DNA of 64,000 nucleotides from Psychroserpens burtonensis DSM 12212. GTDB lineage: Bacteria; Bacteroidota; Bacteroidia; Flavobacteriales; Flavobacteriaceae. Numbering within the stretch: position 1 is the stretch's first letter; each line of letters begins with the position of its first letter. Positions 9,075 to 16,375 of this stretch are shown here, one piece after another. Location: the NCBI RefSeq assembly GCF_000425305.1, contig NZ_AUDE01000019.1:1-64000 (forward strand). The letters run 5' to 3'. The position numbers were made by a program, and so were the translations under genes. Below the pieces are notes generated by a model, which was given only the letters and a program-made list of their open reading frames with translations, did no database searches and was not told the origin of the DNA.

Positions 9075-9249
9075 CGTTGTTATTATTGGGTTTTTTAGGC
9101 ATTGGTTGCCTTTTTTGTTCTTTGAGATATTGCATGAGCATCCATTCCATCTGTCCGTTAGTACTTCTAAACTCGTCAGAAGCCCACTTCTCGATTGCTT
9201 TGAGCATATCTTCATTGATACGTAAGGCAAATGCTTTTTTCTTGGCCAT
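9061..9249 (-). CDS. Arc-like ribbon-helix-helix DNA-binding protein
   Basis: 62 residues. Residues 4-47 (KKAFALRINEDMLKAIEKWASDEFRSTNGQMEWML) form one strand and two helices as in Arc/MetJ-type repressors; the strand residues A-A-R-I would contact DNA. The tail is hydrophilic, rich in Lys, Pro and Asn. It is the last gene of the SPFH/small membrane protein operon. Such small RHH proteins often control their own operon, and a 12-bp palindrome sits on the operon promoter at 10401-10412. Repression of that promoter is an inference. Confidence 0.85.
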   Translation of the reverse strand: MAKKKAFALRINEDMLKAIEKWASDEFRSTNGQMEWMLMQYLKEQKRQPMPKKPNNNNESDS

Positions 9250-9312
9250 TTTATTTTTTTACAAAGGTTTCAATTTCAGAAACTCGTTCTGTTGCTTTTC
9301 ATATTTTCAGAA

Positions 9313-9498
9313 TTATTCGTTCTTGGATTCATCGTCTCTAAAAATCACTAAAGCTAGTATGACGCCTATTATAGTTCCTATTCCAGAACCATAAACAATT
9401 CCCATGGCAACATCACCAATGACAGCTCCAACAGTCGTTCCAATACTTATGCCTAGTGCGACACCCATGGCAATACTATAGGTTTGTTTTGTATTCAT
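9313..9498 (-). CDS. Small glycine-rich membrane protein
   Basis: 61 residues with two hydrophobic segments rich in evenly spaced Gly/Ala (GVALGISIGTTVGAVIG and GIVYGSGIGTIIGVILAL), which resembles a glycine-zipper hairpin, and an acidic C-terminal tail. It begins 1 bp after the SPFH stop and is therefore co-translated with it. Function unknown; a partner or regulator of the SPFH protein assembly is plausible from position alone. Confidence 0.75.
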   Translation of the reverse strand: MNTKQTYSIAMGVALGISIGTTVGAVIGDVAMGIVYGSGIGTIIGVILALVIFRDDESKNE

Positions 9499-9499
9499 T

Positions 9500-10360
9500 T
9501 TAATGATTTAAAGTACCTGTATTCAAAACTGGTGATGCCTCTTTATCTCCACAAAGAATCACCATTAAATTGCTAACCATGGCAGCTTTACGATCTCCAT
9601 CTAATTCAATAATTTGCTTTTTTTCAAGTGCTTCAATTGCCATTTCTACCATGCTTACAGCGCCTTCTACAATTTTGTGTCTTGCAGCAACTATTGCAGT
9701 AGCTTGTTGGCGTTTCAACATGGCGTTTGCTATTTCTTGAGCATAAGCAAGATATCCAATACGAGCTTCGAGTACTTCAATACCTGCAATAGATAGACGT
9801 TCATCAATTTCTTTTTCTAGGGCAGTACTTACTTCGTTAACACTAGATCGTAATGTGATGTCTTCATCAACTCCTTCATCTGCAAAATTGTCATAAGGAT
9901 ACATACTCGCGAGCTTACGTACAGCAGCATCAGTTTGAACTCTAACAAAGTTTTCATAAACGTCTACATCAAATGCCGCTTTATAGGTGTCTTGAACTCG
10001 CCAAACTAAAATCGTACTGATCATAATAGGATTGCCAAGCTTGTCATTTACTTTTAAACGCTCACTATCAAAGTTCCTGGCACGTAGCGAGATTTTCTTT
10101 TTTGTATAAAATGGATTTACCCAATAGAAACCATTCAGTTTTACTGTGCCAATATATTTACCAAAGAGAAGCAATACGCGAGACGCATTAGGTTGTACCA
10201 TTATAAATCCAGGGGCTATAAAGATAGCAAAGAGTATAGATAGGAGAAAAATTGGGTTTTTTAAATAGATCATTACAACAATGCTTCCGAAGAATAAAAT
10301 AAGGACTACAAAGAGCATAAGGTATCCATTTGCTGGAACGATGATTTTTTCTTCTTTCAT
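9500..10360 (-). CDS. SPFH/stomatin-like membrane protein
   Basis: 286 residues. Two closely spaced hydrophobic segments at 12-55 anchor the protein, followed by an SPFH/band-7 domain (about 55-240) with the recurring ARNFDSERLKVNDKLGNPI and helical AQEIANAMLKRQQATAIVAARHKI segments. Family members oligomerise into membrane microdomain scaffolds, often modulating proteases or channels. It is the first gene of a three-gene operon with a small Gly-zipper protein and an RHH regulator. A well-formed promoter (TTG-N20-TATATTTG) lies about 50-80 bp upstream. Confidence 0.9.
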   Translation of the reverse strand: MKEEKIIVPANGYLMLFVVLILFFGSIVVMIYLKNPIFLLSILFAIFIAPGFIMVQPNASRVLLLFGKYIGTVKLNGFYWVNPFYTKKKISLRARNFDSERLKVNDKLGNPIMISTILVWRVQDTYKAAFDVDVYENFVRVQTDAAVRKLASMYPYDNFADEGVDEDITLRSSVNEVSTALEKEIDERLSIAGIEVLEARIGYLAYAQEIANAMLKRQQATAIVAARHKIVEGAVSMVEMAIEALEKKQIIELDGDRKAAMVSNLMVILCGDKEASPVLNTGTLNH

Positions 10361-10400
10361 TGGTTTTATATTTTAGTTAAATAATTCAATATGATATTAT

Positions 10401-10439
10401 TTTGATATCAAATATACATCAAAAATTTATATGACACAA
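10401..10439 (-). promoter_or_regulatory. SPFH operon promoter with overlapping palindrome
   Basis: On the minus strand TTG (10437-10439), a 20-nt spacer and TATATTTG (10409-10416) form a good Flavobacterium promoter. The palindrome TTTGATATCAAA (10401-10412) overlaps the end of the -7 box and the start site, where a repressor would act; the operon's own RHH protein is the obvious candidate. Confidence 0.6.
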
Positions 10440-10447
10440 ATGAAGTT

Positions 10448-10463
10448 TGGCACGCCATTTGCT
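10448..10463 (+). promoter_or_regulatory. Sigma-54 (-24/-12) promoter
   Basis: TGGCACG-CCAT-TTGCT fits the sigma-54 consensus TGGCACG-N4-TTGCW at every defined position. Transcription would start near 10474 on the plus strand. No plus-strand gene follows; a strong terminator does, about 110 nt downstream. Confidence 0.7.
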
Positions 10464-10473
10464 TTAAATAAAT

Positions 10474-10592
10474 TGTAAGTGATTATGATGATCTTAGAAG
10501 AGGAGTGATTACCTCGCATAACGGAGTAACATTTACATTTGGTTGGTTAGTTAATAAAAACGCATCTCTTTTGAGATGCGTTTTTTATTTGA
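10474..10592 (+). ncRNA. Candidate sigma-54-dependent small RNA
   Basis: The interval is bounded by a consensus sigma-54 promoter (10448-10463) and a perfect 13-bp terminator hairpin (10556-10585) with a T run, giving a predicted transcript of about 115-120 nt. It holds only a 7-codon ATG ORF (MMILEEE) and an open frame that would have to read through the terminator. It contains short inverted elements such as GAGG/CCTC. It lies between two leftward genes, so no plus-strand gene explains either signal. Confidence 0.5.
10556..10590. terminator. Strong hairpin terminator, usable on both strands
   Basis: A 13-bp perfect stem (10556-10568 with 10573-10585, AAAAACGCATCTC/GAGATGCGTTTTT) with a TTTT loop. 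A runs and T runs on the two sides make it bidirectional: it can end the leftward hydrolase gene (stop at 10610) and the rightward sigma-54 transcript. Confidence 0.9.
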
Positions 10593-10609
10593 ATAGGTTG
10601 TTGTTACCT

Positions 10610-11536
10610 CTATTTCAGGATAAAACTAGAGATTATAGAAATGAGTTTTTCCGAAATTTTACGAGACGACTCATTGTAGCTTTTTGAATTGACTAATTGA
10701 TTCCCTTCAATTATGAAAAGAACATGGTTCATTTTCTCAATGATATTAATTTCAGAATCTTTTGAAGCAACTTTAAGTAATTGTGCTTCATCAACAGAAA
10801 CTTGAAGATCGTTTGTTCCATTTATAATAAGAACAGGAATATCTAAAGACTTAATAACCTCTTGTGGATTATACTGCATCCAATTCATAATAAAGGGTTG
10901 CACATCTGCTCTAAATACAGGAGCAAGTGGAGGAGGATAATCTGTTGTTGTTTTTCCAGATTTTAAGCTTTCAAACGCTTTTTTTGTGGCCTCAAGAAGC
11001 GAGGGATCCATAGCGCCAATTTGTTCTGTGATGACTTTATCTATAGATTGTCCTGAACCCGCAAGTGAGATAAACCCATCTGCTCTGTCTTTTGCAGCAA
11101 GCATACCAATTAAACTGCCTTGACTATGTCCAATCACATAAATACTAGAGTACGTATTGTCTTTTTTAAAATAATCAACTACAGAAATAGCATCAGTCAC
11201 AAAGTCATCAAACTTAATATTAGGATCTACATTATTTTTTCTAATTTGTTTTACAATACGTTTATCATATCTAAAAGTTGCAATACCCTTATTAGTTAAA
11301 GCTTCAGCAAGCTTTTTAAGAGAGTTGTTTCTTAAAAAATTCTGGTTTCCATCTCTATCTGTTGGTCCAGAATCAGCGATAATAACGGCGAGCCTAGGTT
11401 TGTCTCCATCATTTGGAGTTAACAGTGTGCCATCGATGAGGTTGTTGATTGCAATATCTTGAGTGCTATAACTCAGTTCTTGACTGTTTGTAGTGAAACT
11501 GAAACAAATTAATAAAAGGTTTAAACAATAATTCAT
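10610..11536 (-). CDS. Secreted alpha/beta hydrolase
   Basis: 308 residues with a short signal peptide (NSQ near 18-20). The alpha/beta-hydrolase fold shows the nucleophile elbow GHSQGS (Ser about 143), an Asp in the INGTNDLQV strand and a late His in EKMNHVLF, which complete a plausible Ser-Asp-His triad. The N-terminal DSGPTDRDGN motif is common in Bacteroidota esterase-like members of the family. The substrate is unknown. The gene is monocistronic with a strong terminator 20 bp after its stop. Confidence 0.87.
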   Translation of the reverse strand: MNYCLNLLLICFSFTTNSQELSYSTQDIAINNLIDGTLLTPNDGDKPRLAVIIADSGPTDRDGNQNFLRNNSLKKLAEALTNKGIATFRYDKRIVKQIRKNNVDPNIKFDDFVTDAISVVDYFKKDNTYSSIYVIGHSQGSLIGMLAAKDRADGFISLAGSGQSIDKVITEQIGAMDPSLLEATKKAFESLKSGKTTTDYPPPLAPVFRADVQPFIMNWMQYNPQEVIKSLDIPVLIINGTNDLQVSVDEAQLLKVASKDSEINIIEKMNHVLFIIEGNQLVNSKSYNESSRKISEKLISIISSFILK

Positions 11537-11869
11537 GTGTTGTATTTCTGATTTTTAACGATGACACGCCCTTTGTATGTAACATACTCGTTTCATGTTT
11601 TTTTTGCTAGGCTTCAATGTAGATATTTCAAAGTTAATCAAATTTAAAACAGGTTTTTTGATTTTTTAGTATCATAATTTCCTTAAAATTTAAATTTAAA
11701 AATATGTATTTAATCGATAAAATAGACTATTTCATCTATATATGTTAAAATTAAGTGTATTTCATCGATTAATAGTGTATTTTGACTTGTACATCCAAAT
11801 AGAGTTATATATTTGAAGTGTACTAGAATTTAGTTTTTAGTTCAATGGATTAATTAATTAATATTTGCA

Positions 11870-11950
11870 TGTGTTATGAATTAGAGACCCTAAATCTACC
11901 ACATATAAAAAGCAAATTAAGAAGAACCAAGGTTGAGGGACCTTGGTTTT
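11870..11950 (+). ncRNA. Possible small RNA ending in an orphan terminator
   Basis: A plus-strand terminator has no plus-strand gene upstream. A weak -7-like AATATTTG (one mismatch) lies about 60-65 nt before the hairpin, which would give a short RNA. The 5' boundary is uncertain; the degenerate sigma-54-like element at 11562 is an alternative source. Confidence 0.3.
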
Positions 11951-11952
11951 TT
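11925..11952 (+). terminator. Orphan rho-independent terminator
   Basis: AACCAAGG (11925-11932) pairs with CCTTGGTT (11941-11948) around an 8-nt loop and is followed by TTTT. The minus strand has no T run after the stem, so it works only rightward, where no gene precedes it. Confidence 0.75.
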
Positions 11953-12022
11953 CGTATCTACTATTCTGTAATAATTTGATGATTTCTACATTTCAACTAA
12001 CTCAGTTCATAATATTTTATAA

Positions 12023-12622
12023 TTATAGTATCGTTCTAAAGGTGAGGTTGATGCGCTCTCCAATGGTCTTTTTTGTCTTAGCAATTTGATGTAGCCAATA
12101 GTGCTGCATTTCTCCACGCATCAATAATAAACTCCCATGATTGAGATTTATTTTGTGTCGTTCGTCTTTTATGTGACGATGTTTAAAATGAAATGGTCTT
12201 GTTTCGCCAAAACTTAGCGAGGCAATTACAGGATTTTTCCCTAACGCTTTCTCATTGTCGGCATGCCATCCATTACTATCGTTTCCATTGCGATACAAAT
12301 TGAGTAAAACAGACGTGAATTGATGCTCAACCTCTTGTTCGATATCTGATTTAATCTGCTGCAATTCCGAAGTGAAAATAGTAGGTTGCATTGTAATATT
12401 TGAGTAGCTGTAAGGCTTACTATTATTAGCATACAATGAAGTGAGCCTTGGCTGCTTGTAGGTTTTGCCGAAGAGGGTAATGTCATCTTGTTGCCAGTTT
12501 ACAGTCTTTTTCAGAATGTCAAAATAGTACTCTGCGTTTGTCGCATTATAAAAGTTTTCGATATAAAGTAATTCGGCATTTGGTAGATTAAAATGCTTTT
12601 TTTCTGCGGAAAATAAGTCCAT
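12023..12622 (-). CDS. AlkB-like 2-oxoglutarate/Fe(II) dioxygenase
   Basis: 199 residues. The iron-binding triad is visible as HxD in GWHADNE (about 118-124) and a distal His in MQHYWLHQI, followed by the Arg-containing INLTFR strand that binds 2-oxoglutarate (two Arg residues within six positions, as in AlkB). PRLTSLY and the NLYRNGNDSNGWHAD segment are typical of the AlkB/ALKBH2-3 group that removes 1-methyladenine and 3-methylcytosine lesions. It is monocistronic and divergent from the M15 peptidase gene. Confidence 0.92.
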   Translation of the reverse strand: MDLFSAEKKHFNLPNAELLYIENFYNATNAEYYFDILKKTVNWQQDDITLFGKTYKQPRLTSLYANNSKPYSYSNITMQPTIFTSELQQIKSDIEQEVEHQFTSVLLNLYRNGNDSNGWHADNEKALGKNPVIASLSFGETRPFHFKHRHIKDERHKINLNHGSLLLMRGEMQHYWLHQIAKTKKTIGERINLTFRTIL

Positions 12623-12684
12623 CGCGTAATTTTTATCTAATTTAGTGTCTGATGTTAAACAGATTCTTTTTATAATTTAAATTG

Positions 12685-12753
12685 TTTTTGATGCCTTTTC
12701 ATGAGTTGATAGCTTAGCGTCAGATTAAAAATAAATTGAAAGGGCATCAAAAA
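12685..12753. repeat. 17-bp inverted repeat with a 35-nt loop
   Basis: Left arm 12685-12701 (TTTTTGATGCCTTTTCA) pairs with right arm 12737-12753 with a single G-U. It lies between the divergent AlkB and M15 genes and does not resemble a terminator, since neither gene ends here. It may be a paired regulatory site or a small palindromic element. Confidence 0.75.
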
Positions 12754-12806
12754 GAAATAAATTTAATGTTGTTATGTTTTCGACCAGCCACTAATTTAGC
12801 TATATC

Positions 12807-13490
12807 ATGAAGATTCACAAAATATTACTGCTGGTAAGTGTAATTATTACCTTTGTATTTTCTCTGCAAGAGCAAAAAAGGCTACCAGACGGGTTTGTTT
12901 ATGTGAAGGACATTATTCCAGACTTGAATGTGCAGTTACGCTATTTTTCGACACATAATTTTGTAGGTGATACTATTGCCGGTTATAAAGGCAATAGATT
13001 GATATTGACAAAGCAATCTGCAGAGGCTTTAAAAAAAGTTCAAAATGACTTACAAGATCAAAATTTATGTTTGATGGTTTATGATGGCTATCGTCCTCAG
13101 CGAGCTGTGAACCATTTTTCACGATGGGCAAATGACTTAAATGATACATTACAAAAACGAGAATTTTATCCAAAGGTGAATAAACGTCACCTATTTAGAG
13201 ATGGTTATATCGCGTCACGTTCTGGTCATAGTCGTGGAAGCACATTAGATCTCACCATTATTGATGGAAACACAAACGAGCCGATAGATATGGGTAGTCC
13301 GTATGATTTCTTCGGAAAAGAATCGTGGGTAGATTATCCAGATCTTACAAAAATACAATTAGCTAACAGACAATTATTACAAAATATAATGCTGAAACAT
13401 AACTTTAGAAATTATCCTAAAGAGTGGTGGCATTTTACTTTGCGCTGGGAACCATTTCCAGAAACGTTTTTTGATTTTGAGGTGGAGTAG
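12807..13490 (+). CDS. M15 family D-alanyl-D-alanine dipeptidase (VanX/DdpX-like)
   Basis: 227 residues with an N-terminal hydrophobic segment that could be a signal peptide. Zinc-binding residues typical of M15D enzymes are present: His and Asp in SGHSRGSTLDLTI (about 139-150) and His in the KEWWHFTLRWEP motif (about 206-216). The DGYRPQRAV motif supplies the conserved Arg. Such enzymes hydrolyse D-Ala-D-Ala and act in cell-wall turnover or dipeptide recycling. No vancomycin-resistance genes are nearby, so a resistance role is not supported. Confidence 0.92.
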   Translation: MKIHKILLLVSVIITFVFSLQEQKRLPDGFVYVKDIIPDLNVQLRYFSTHNFVGDTIAGYKGNRLILTKQSAEALKKVQNDLQDQNLCLMVYDGYRPQRAVNHFSRWANDLNDTLQKREFYPKVNKRHLFRDGYIASRSGHSRGSTLDLTIIDGNTNEPIDMGSPYDFFGKESWVDYPDLTKIQLANRQLLQNIMLKHNFRNYPKEWWHFTLRWEPFPETFFDFEVE

Positions 13491-13653
13491 GTGAGATGAG
13501 TGGTTATTCCCGCGCAGAAATTGTAAATTGTATAACAAGTAAAGAGTTATTTGTTGAGTTAAATTATCAGTACATCAAATTCAGTAATAACCAACAGTTT
13601 CTCATTTTTGTAAAAATTAGTAAAATAGAGTTCCACTTTTGTGAAAAATAAAT

Positions 13654-14454
13654 ATGAAAAAAATACTACAAATAAGTAATGGAGTTGCCTTAATAGCCAC
13701 TATTTTTATGAATTATCTATCCAATACGGGTTTTATGAATGACACTACTATTGGTGAAATTTCAGGTGGATTACGAACGTTATTAACGCCTGCAGGTTAT
13801 GCATTTTCTATTTGGGGAATTATATATCTTCTACTTCTAGGTTTTGGTATCTATCAAGGTAGAAGTTTGTTTGTTAAAGTTCGTGATGATGATTTTGTGA
13901 TTCGGGTAGGTTGGTGGTTTATATTGTCATGTATCGCAAATAGTTGTTGGGTCGTGAGTTGGGTTTATGGATATACAGGCTTATCATGCTTTTTTATTTT
14001 CTTACTCTTGTACTCATTGCTTAAAATAGTGTGGAATAATCGCATGGAATTATGGGATGCACCAATATCTATTATAGCATTTTTATGGTGGCCATTTGTC
14101 ATTTACAGTGGTTGGGTCACTGTGGCGAGTATTGCAAACGTCTCGGCTTATTTAGTAAAAATAGGTTGGGATGGTTTTGGGATTTCTCCAATAACTTGGA
14201 CCCTCATTATGATAGTTATCGCTACACTACTAAACCTTATAATTACTTGGAAACGTAACATGCGTGAATTTGCACTCGTAGGTGCCTGGGCTTTGATTGC
14301 GATTGGAGTAGCAAATCACGATATTCAAACTACGATTGCATATACTGCCTTTACTGCTGCAGGTATTTTAGTTGTAAGCAGTAGTCTTCATGCTGCTAAA
14401 AACAAGGATACGAATCCTTTTGTAAAGTTTTTGGAATTTAAGATGGGAAAGTAA
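13654..14454 (+). CDS. Tryptophan-rich membrane protein (TspO/MBR-related)
   Basis: 266 residues with about 7-8 transmembrane segments and an unusually high Trp content (over ten Trp in membrane segments, e.g. GWWFILSCIANSCWVVSW and FLWWPFVIYSGWV). The pattern TPAGYAFSIWGIIY matches the first helices of TspO/MBR-family proteins. It is longer than canonical five-helix TspO (about 160 residues), as in the extended flavobacterial type. Ligand and role are unknown; TspO proteins bind porphyrins. Confidence 0.8.
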   Translation: MKKILQISNGVALIATIFMNYLSNTGFMNDTTIGEISGGLRTLLTPAGYAFSIWGIIYLLLLGFGIYQGRSLFVKVRDDDFVIRVGWWFILSCIANSCWVVSWVYGYTGLSCFFIFLLLYSLLKIVWNNRMELWDAPISIIAFLWWPFVIYSGWVTVASIANVSAYLVKIGWDGFGISPITWTLIMIVIATLLNLIITWKRNMREFALVGAWALIAIGVANHDIQTTIAYTAFTAAGILVVSSSLHAAKNKDTNPFVKFLEFKMGK

Positions 14455-14517
14455 TGTATAAAGGTAGACTGTAAATCGTGCTTAGGGTTTTATACATTCT
14501 GAGATAATCAATTAAAT

Positions 14518-15057
14518 TTAAAGCATAAAAGATGTCGCGTGTTCTCTTAAAAAGCTGAGAGCTTTAGACATATGATTTTCTACAGTCTTTATTGAAATCC
14601 CTAAATCATTAGCAATCTCTTTATATTTTCGACGCTCCAGTTTGTTAAGGATGAAAACCTCTTTACATCGAGGAGGTAGTTGGTCAATAAGCTTATTTAG
14701 AATTTCGATTCGGTTAGATTCAGGTGTTTTTTCTTCTTCATAAACTGCTGTCAAAGCATCCCAACGAACTTGGTCTAAAAAGTCTACTTTAATCTTTTTT
14801 TTACGAATGTGTTGTAAAAATTCATTGTGACAGGTTCTAAAGAGATAATTTTTTAAAGATATTTTTACGATAATTTTTTTACGCTTTTCCCAAAATTTTA
14901 TCATGGTTTCTTGCGCAAGATCTTCCGCAAGTTCGGGATCATTGCATAAACTACAAACATAATTACAGAGCCAGATATAATAGGTGTCAAATAATAATTT
15001 GTAGGCGGAAGCGTCGTTTTTACTCAGGCGTTCAAGAAGTTTTGACTCATTGATCAT
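14518..15057 (-). CDS. ECF RNA polymerase sigma factor (FecI-like)
   Basis: 179 residues. Region 2 (about 23-90) includes DPELAEDLAQETMIKFWEKR, which binds core and the -10 region; region 4 (about 120-170) carries the helix-turn-helix YKEIANDLGISIKTVENHMSKAL. It belongs to the Bacteroidota sigma-70 family expansion that pairs with FecR anti-sigma factors. The FecR gene is transcribed divergently from the other side of a 108-bp gap, followed by a TonB receptor. That layout implies signal-dependent activation of the receptor. Confidence 0.93.
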   Translation of the reverse strand: MINESKLLERLSKNDASAYKLLFDTYYIWLCNYVCSLCNDPELAEDLAQETMIKFWEKRKKIIVKISLKNYLFRTCHNEFLQHIRKKKIKVDFLDQVRWDALTAVYEEEKTPESNRIEILNKLIDQLPPRCKEVFILNKLERRKYKEIANDLGISIKTVENHMSKALSFLREHATSFML

Positions 15058-15165
15058 TGTTCAATGTATAATTAAATTATTAATAAATGATAAATAAGTA
15101 GGGGTTTTTTGAAAAGTATGCATCTATTTATCAGAGAAGCGTGCAAAACTTTACGAATTATTGAA

Positions 15166-16329
15166 ATGAAAAACCTGATTAAAAAATATCTAGAAGAATC
15201 GATTTCTCCTGATGAACAAGAGCGTTTAAAAACCTGGGTACAGGAGTCTGATGAAAATAGGAATCTATTTGAAAAAGAAATCATAGCCTGTGACGCACGG
15301 TCTGAATTTGATTTTGATACCAAAGTCGCTTTAGAGCGTTTTAACCATAGCATCTCTCAAAAGCGTTCTGCTTCTAAAGTACGCAGACTAAATATAATTT
15401 ATAGATATGCTGCTGTTTTTATAGGTATCTGTGCTTTGGGCTTCATAAGCAGAGCCTTAATTTTGGATTCAGGAGTGAAAATCGAGAATTCAATTGTTAC
15501 TGCAGAGTCTTCTCAGGACGTTGACGCAATTGTAATCAAGCTAGCGGACGGCACAATTCAAATTCTCGACGAAGACGAAGAAGTCGGTATTACAGATGCT
15601 CAAGGTAATTTGGTGGCTAGCAAGAAAGACGCCACACTCCGATTTGAAAAGTCGAGTTCTTCCGTTACGGAATTAGTTTATAATGAGATTACTATTCCTA
15701 ATGGCAAAAAACTCAAACTAGAACTTTCTGATGGTTCTGTAGTTTGGTTAAATTCAGGTACGTACTTTAAATTTCCGCAGCAATTCATATCATCTAAAAA
15801 AACACGTTCTGTATTCTTAGTTGGAGAAGCTTTTTTTGAAATAGCAAAAGATAAAACACTTCCATTTATAGTAAACGCAGGGGAACTCGATGTAAAAGTT
15901 TTGGGAACTAAATTTAATGTCTCTGCTTACGAGGCAAACGATGCTGTTGCCACAACACTAGTAGAGGGATCTGTATCAGTTTGTACTGATTTGGTTCCAG
16001 AAATAAAAACTGTTTTAGTACCTAACGAACAATTGCGCTACAATATTCAGTTAAAAAGTATGACTAAAGAGATTGTGGAGGTTACAATTTATACAGCATG
16101 GATGGAAGGCAAATTAATCATAAACAATTTAAGATTTAAAGAAATCTTAAGAAGGCTAGAGCGCAGGGATGATATTACGATTATCAATAAAGCCAAAAAT
16201 TTAGATAATGAGATGTTTAGGGGAGCATTCAAAAACGAATCTGTAGAAGAGATTCTTCAAACGATGGCTATAAGCACGCCATTTAATTATAGTATAAACA
16301 ATAAAATAATCACGATTACCAATAAATAA
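15166..16329 (+). CDS. FecR family anti-sigma factor
   Basis: 387 residues from the ATG at 15166, chosen because MKNLIKKYLEESISPDEQERL matches the usual FecR start; a TTG 57 bp upstream would add 19 poorly conserved residues. An N-terminal cytoplasmic sigma-binding region (about 1-75) is followed by one transmembrane segment (about 80-105, RYAAVFIGICALGFI), the periplasmic FecR domain (about 165-265, IPNGKKLKLELSDGSVVWLNSG) and a C-terminal DUF4974 (about 315-387). It would hold the divergent ECF sigma factor inactive until the downstream TonB receptor signals. Confidence 0.93.
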   Translation: MKNLIKKYLEESISPDEQERLKTWVQESDENRNLFEKEIIACDARSEFDFDTKVALERFNHSISQKRSASKVRRLNIIYRYAAVFIGICALGFISRALILDSGVKIENSIVTAESSQDVDAIVIKLADGTIQILDEDEEVGITDAQGNLVASKKDATLRFEKSSSSVTELVYNEITIPNGKKLKLELSDGSVVWLNSGTYFKFPQQFISSKKTRSVFLVGEAFFEIAKDKTLPFIVNAGELDVKVLGTKFNVSAYEANDAVATTLVEGSVSVCTDLVPEIKTVLVPNEQLRYNIQLKSMTKEIVEVTIYTAWMEGKLIINNLRFKEILRRLERRDDITIINKAKNLDNEMFRGAFKNESVEEILQTMAISTPFNYSINNKIITITNK

Positions 16330-16375
16330 AGCGGGACGTGTTCGGCGCAAAATCTTGCTTTTTAACTAATTATTA

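Larger units (their letters stand above)
11537..12022. other. Intergenic region, very AT-rich, with an orphan terminator
   Basis: No ORF with coding character is visible. A degenerate sigma-54-like element (TGACACG-N4-TTGT, 11562-11576) and a plus-strand terminator (11925-11950) are the only signals; the rest is AT-rich sequence between a leftward hydrolase and a leftward AlkB gene. Confidence 0.6.

Noticed and set aside
10505-10687. Plus-strand ORF of 60 codons
   Set aside because: It starts with GTG, reads through a 13-bp terminator hairpin and then runs antisense to the hydrolase gene.
11562-11576. Second sigma-54 promoter
   Set aside because: TGACACG-N4-TTGT differs from the consensus at two key bases (G to A in the -24 element, C to T in the -12 element), so I mention it only as a possibility.
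15109-15165. TTG start adding 19 residues to FecR
   Set aside because: FecR proteins begin close to the ATG at 15166, and the added residues show no conservation pattern.
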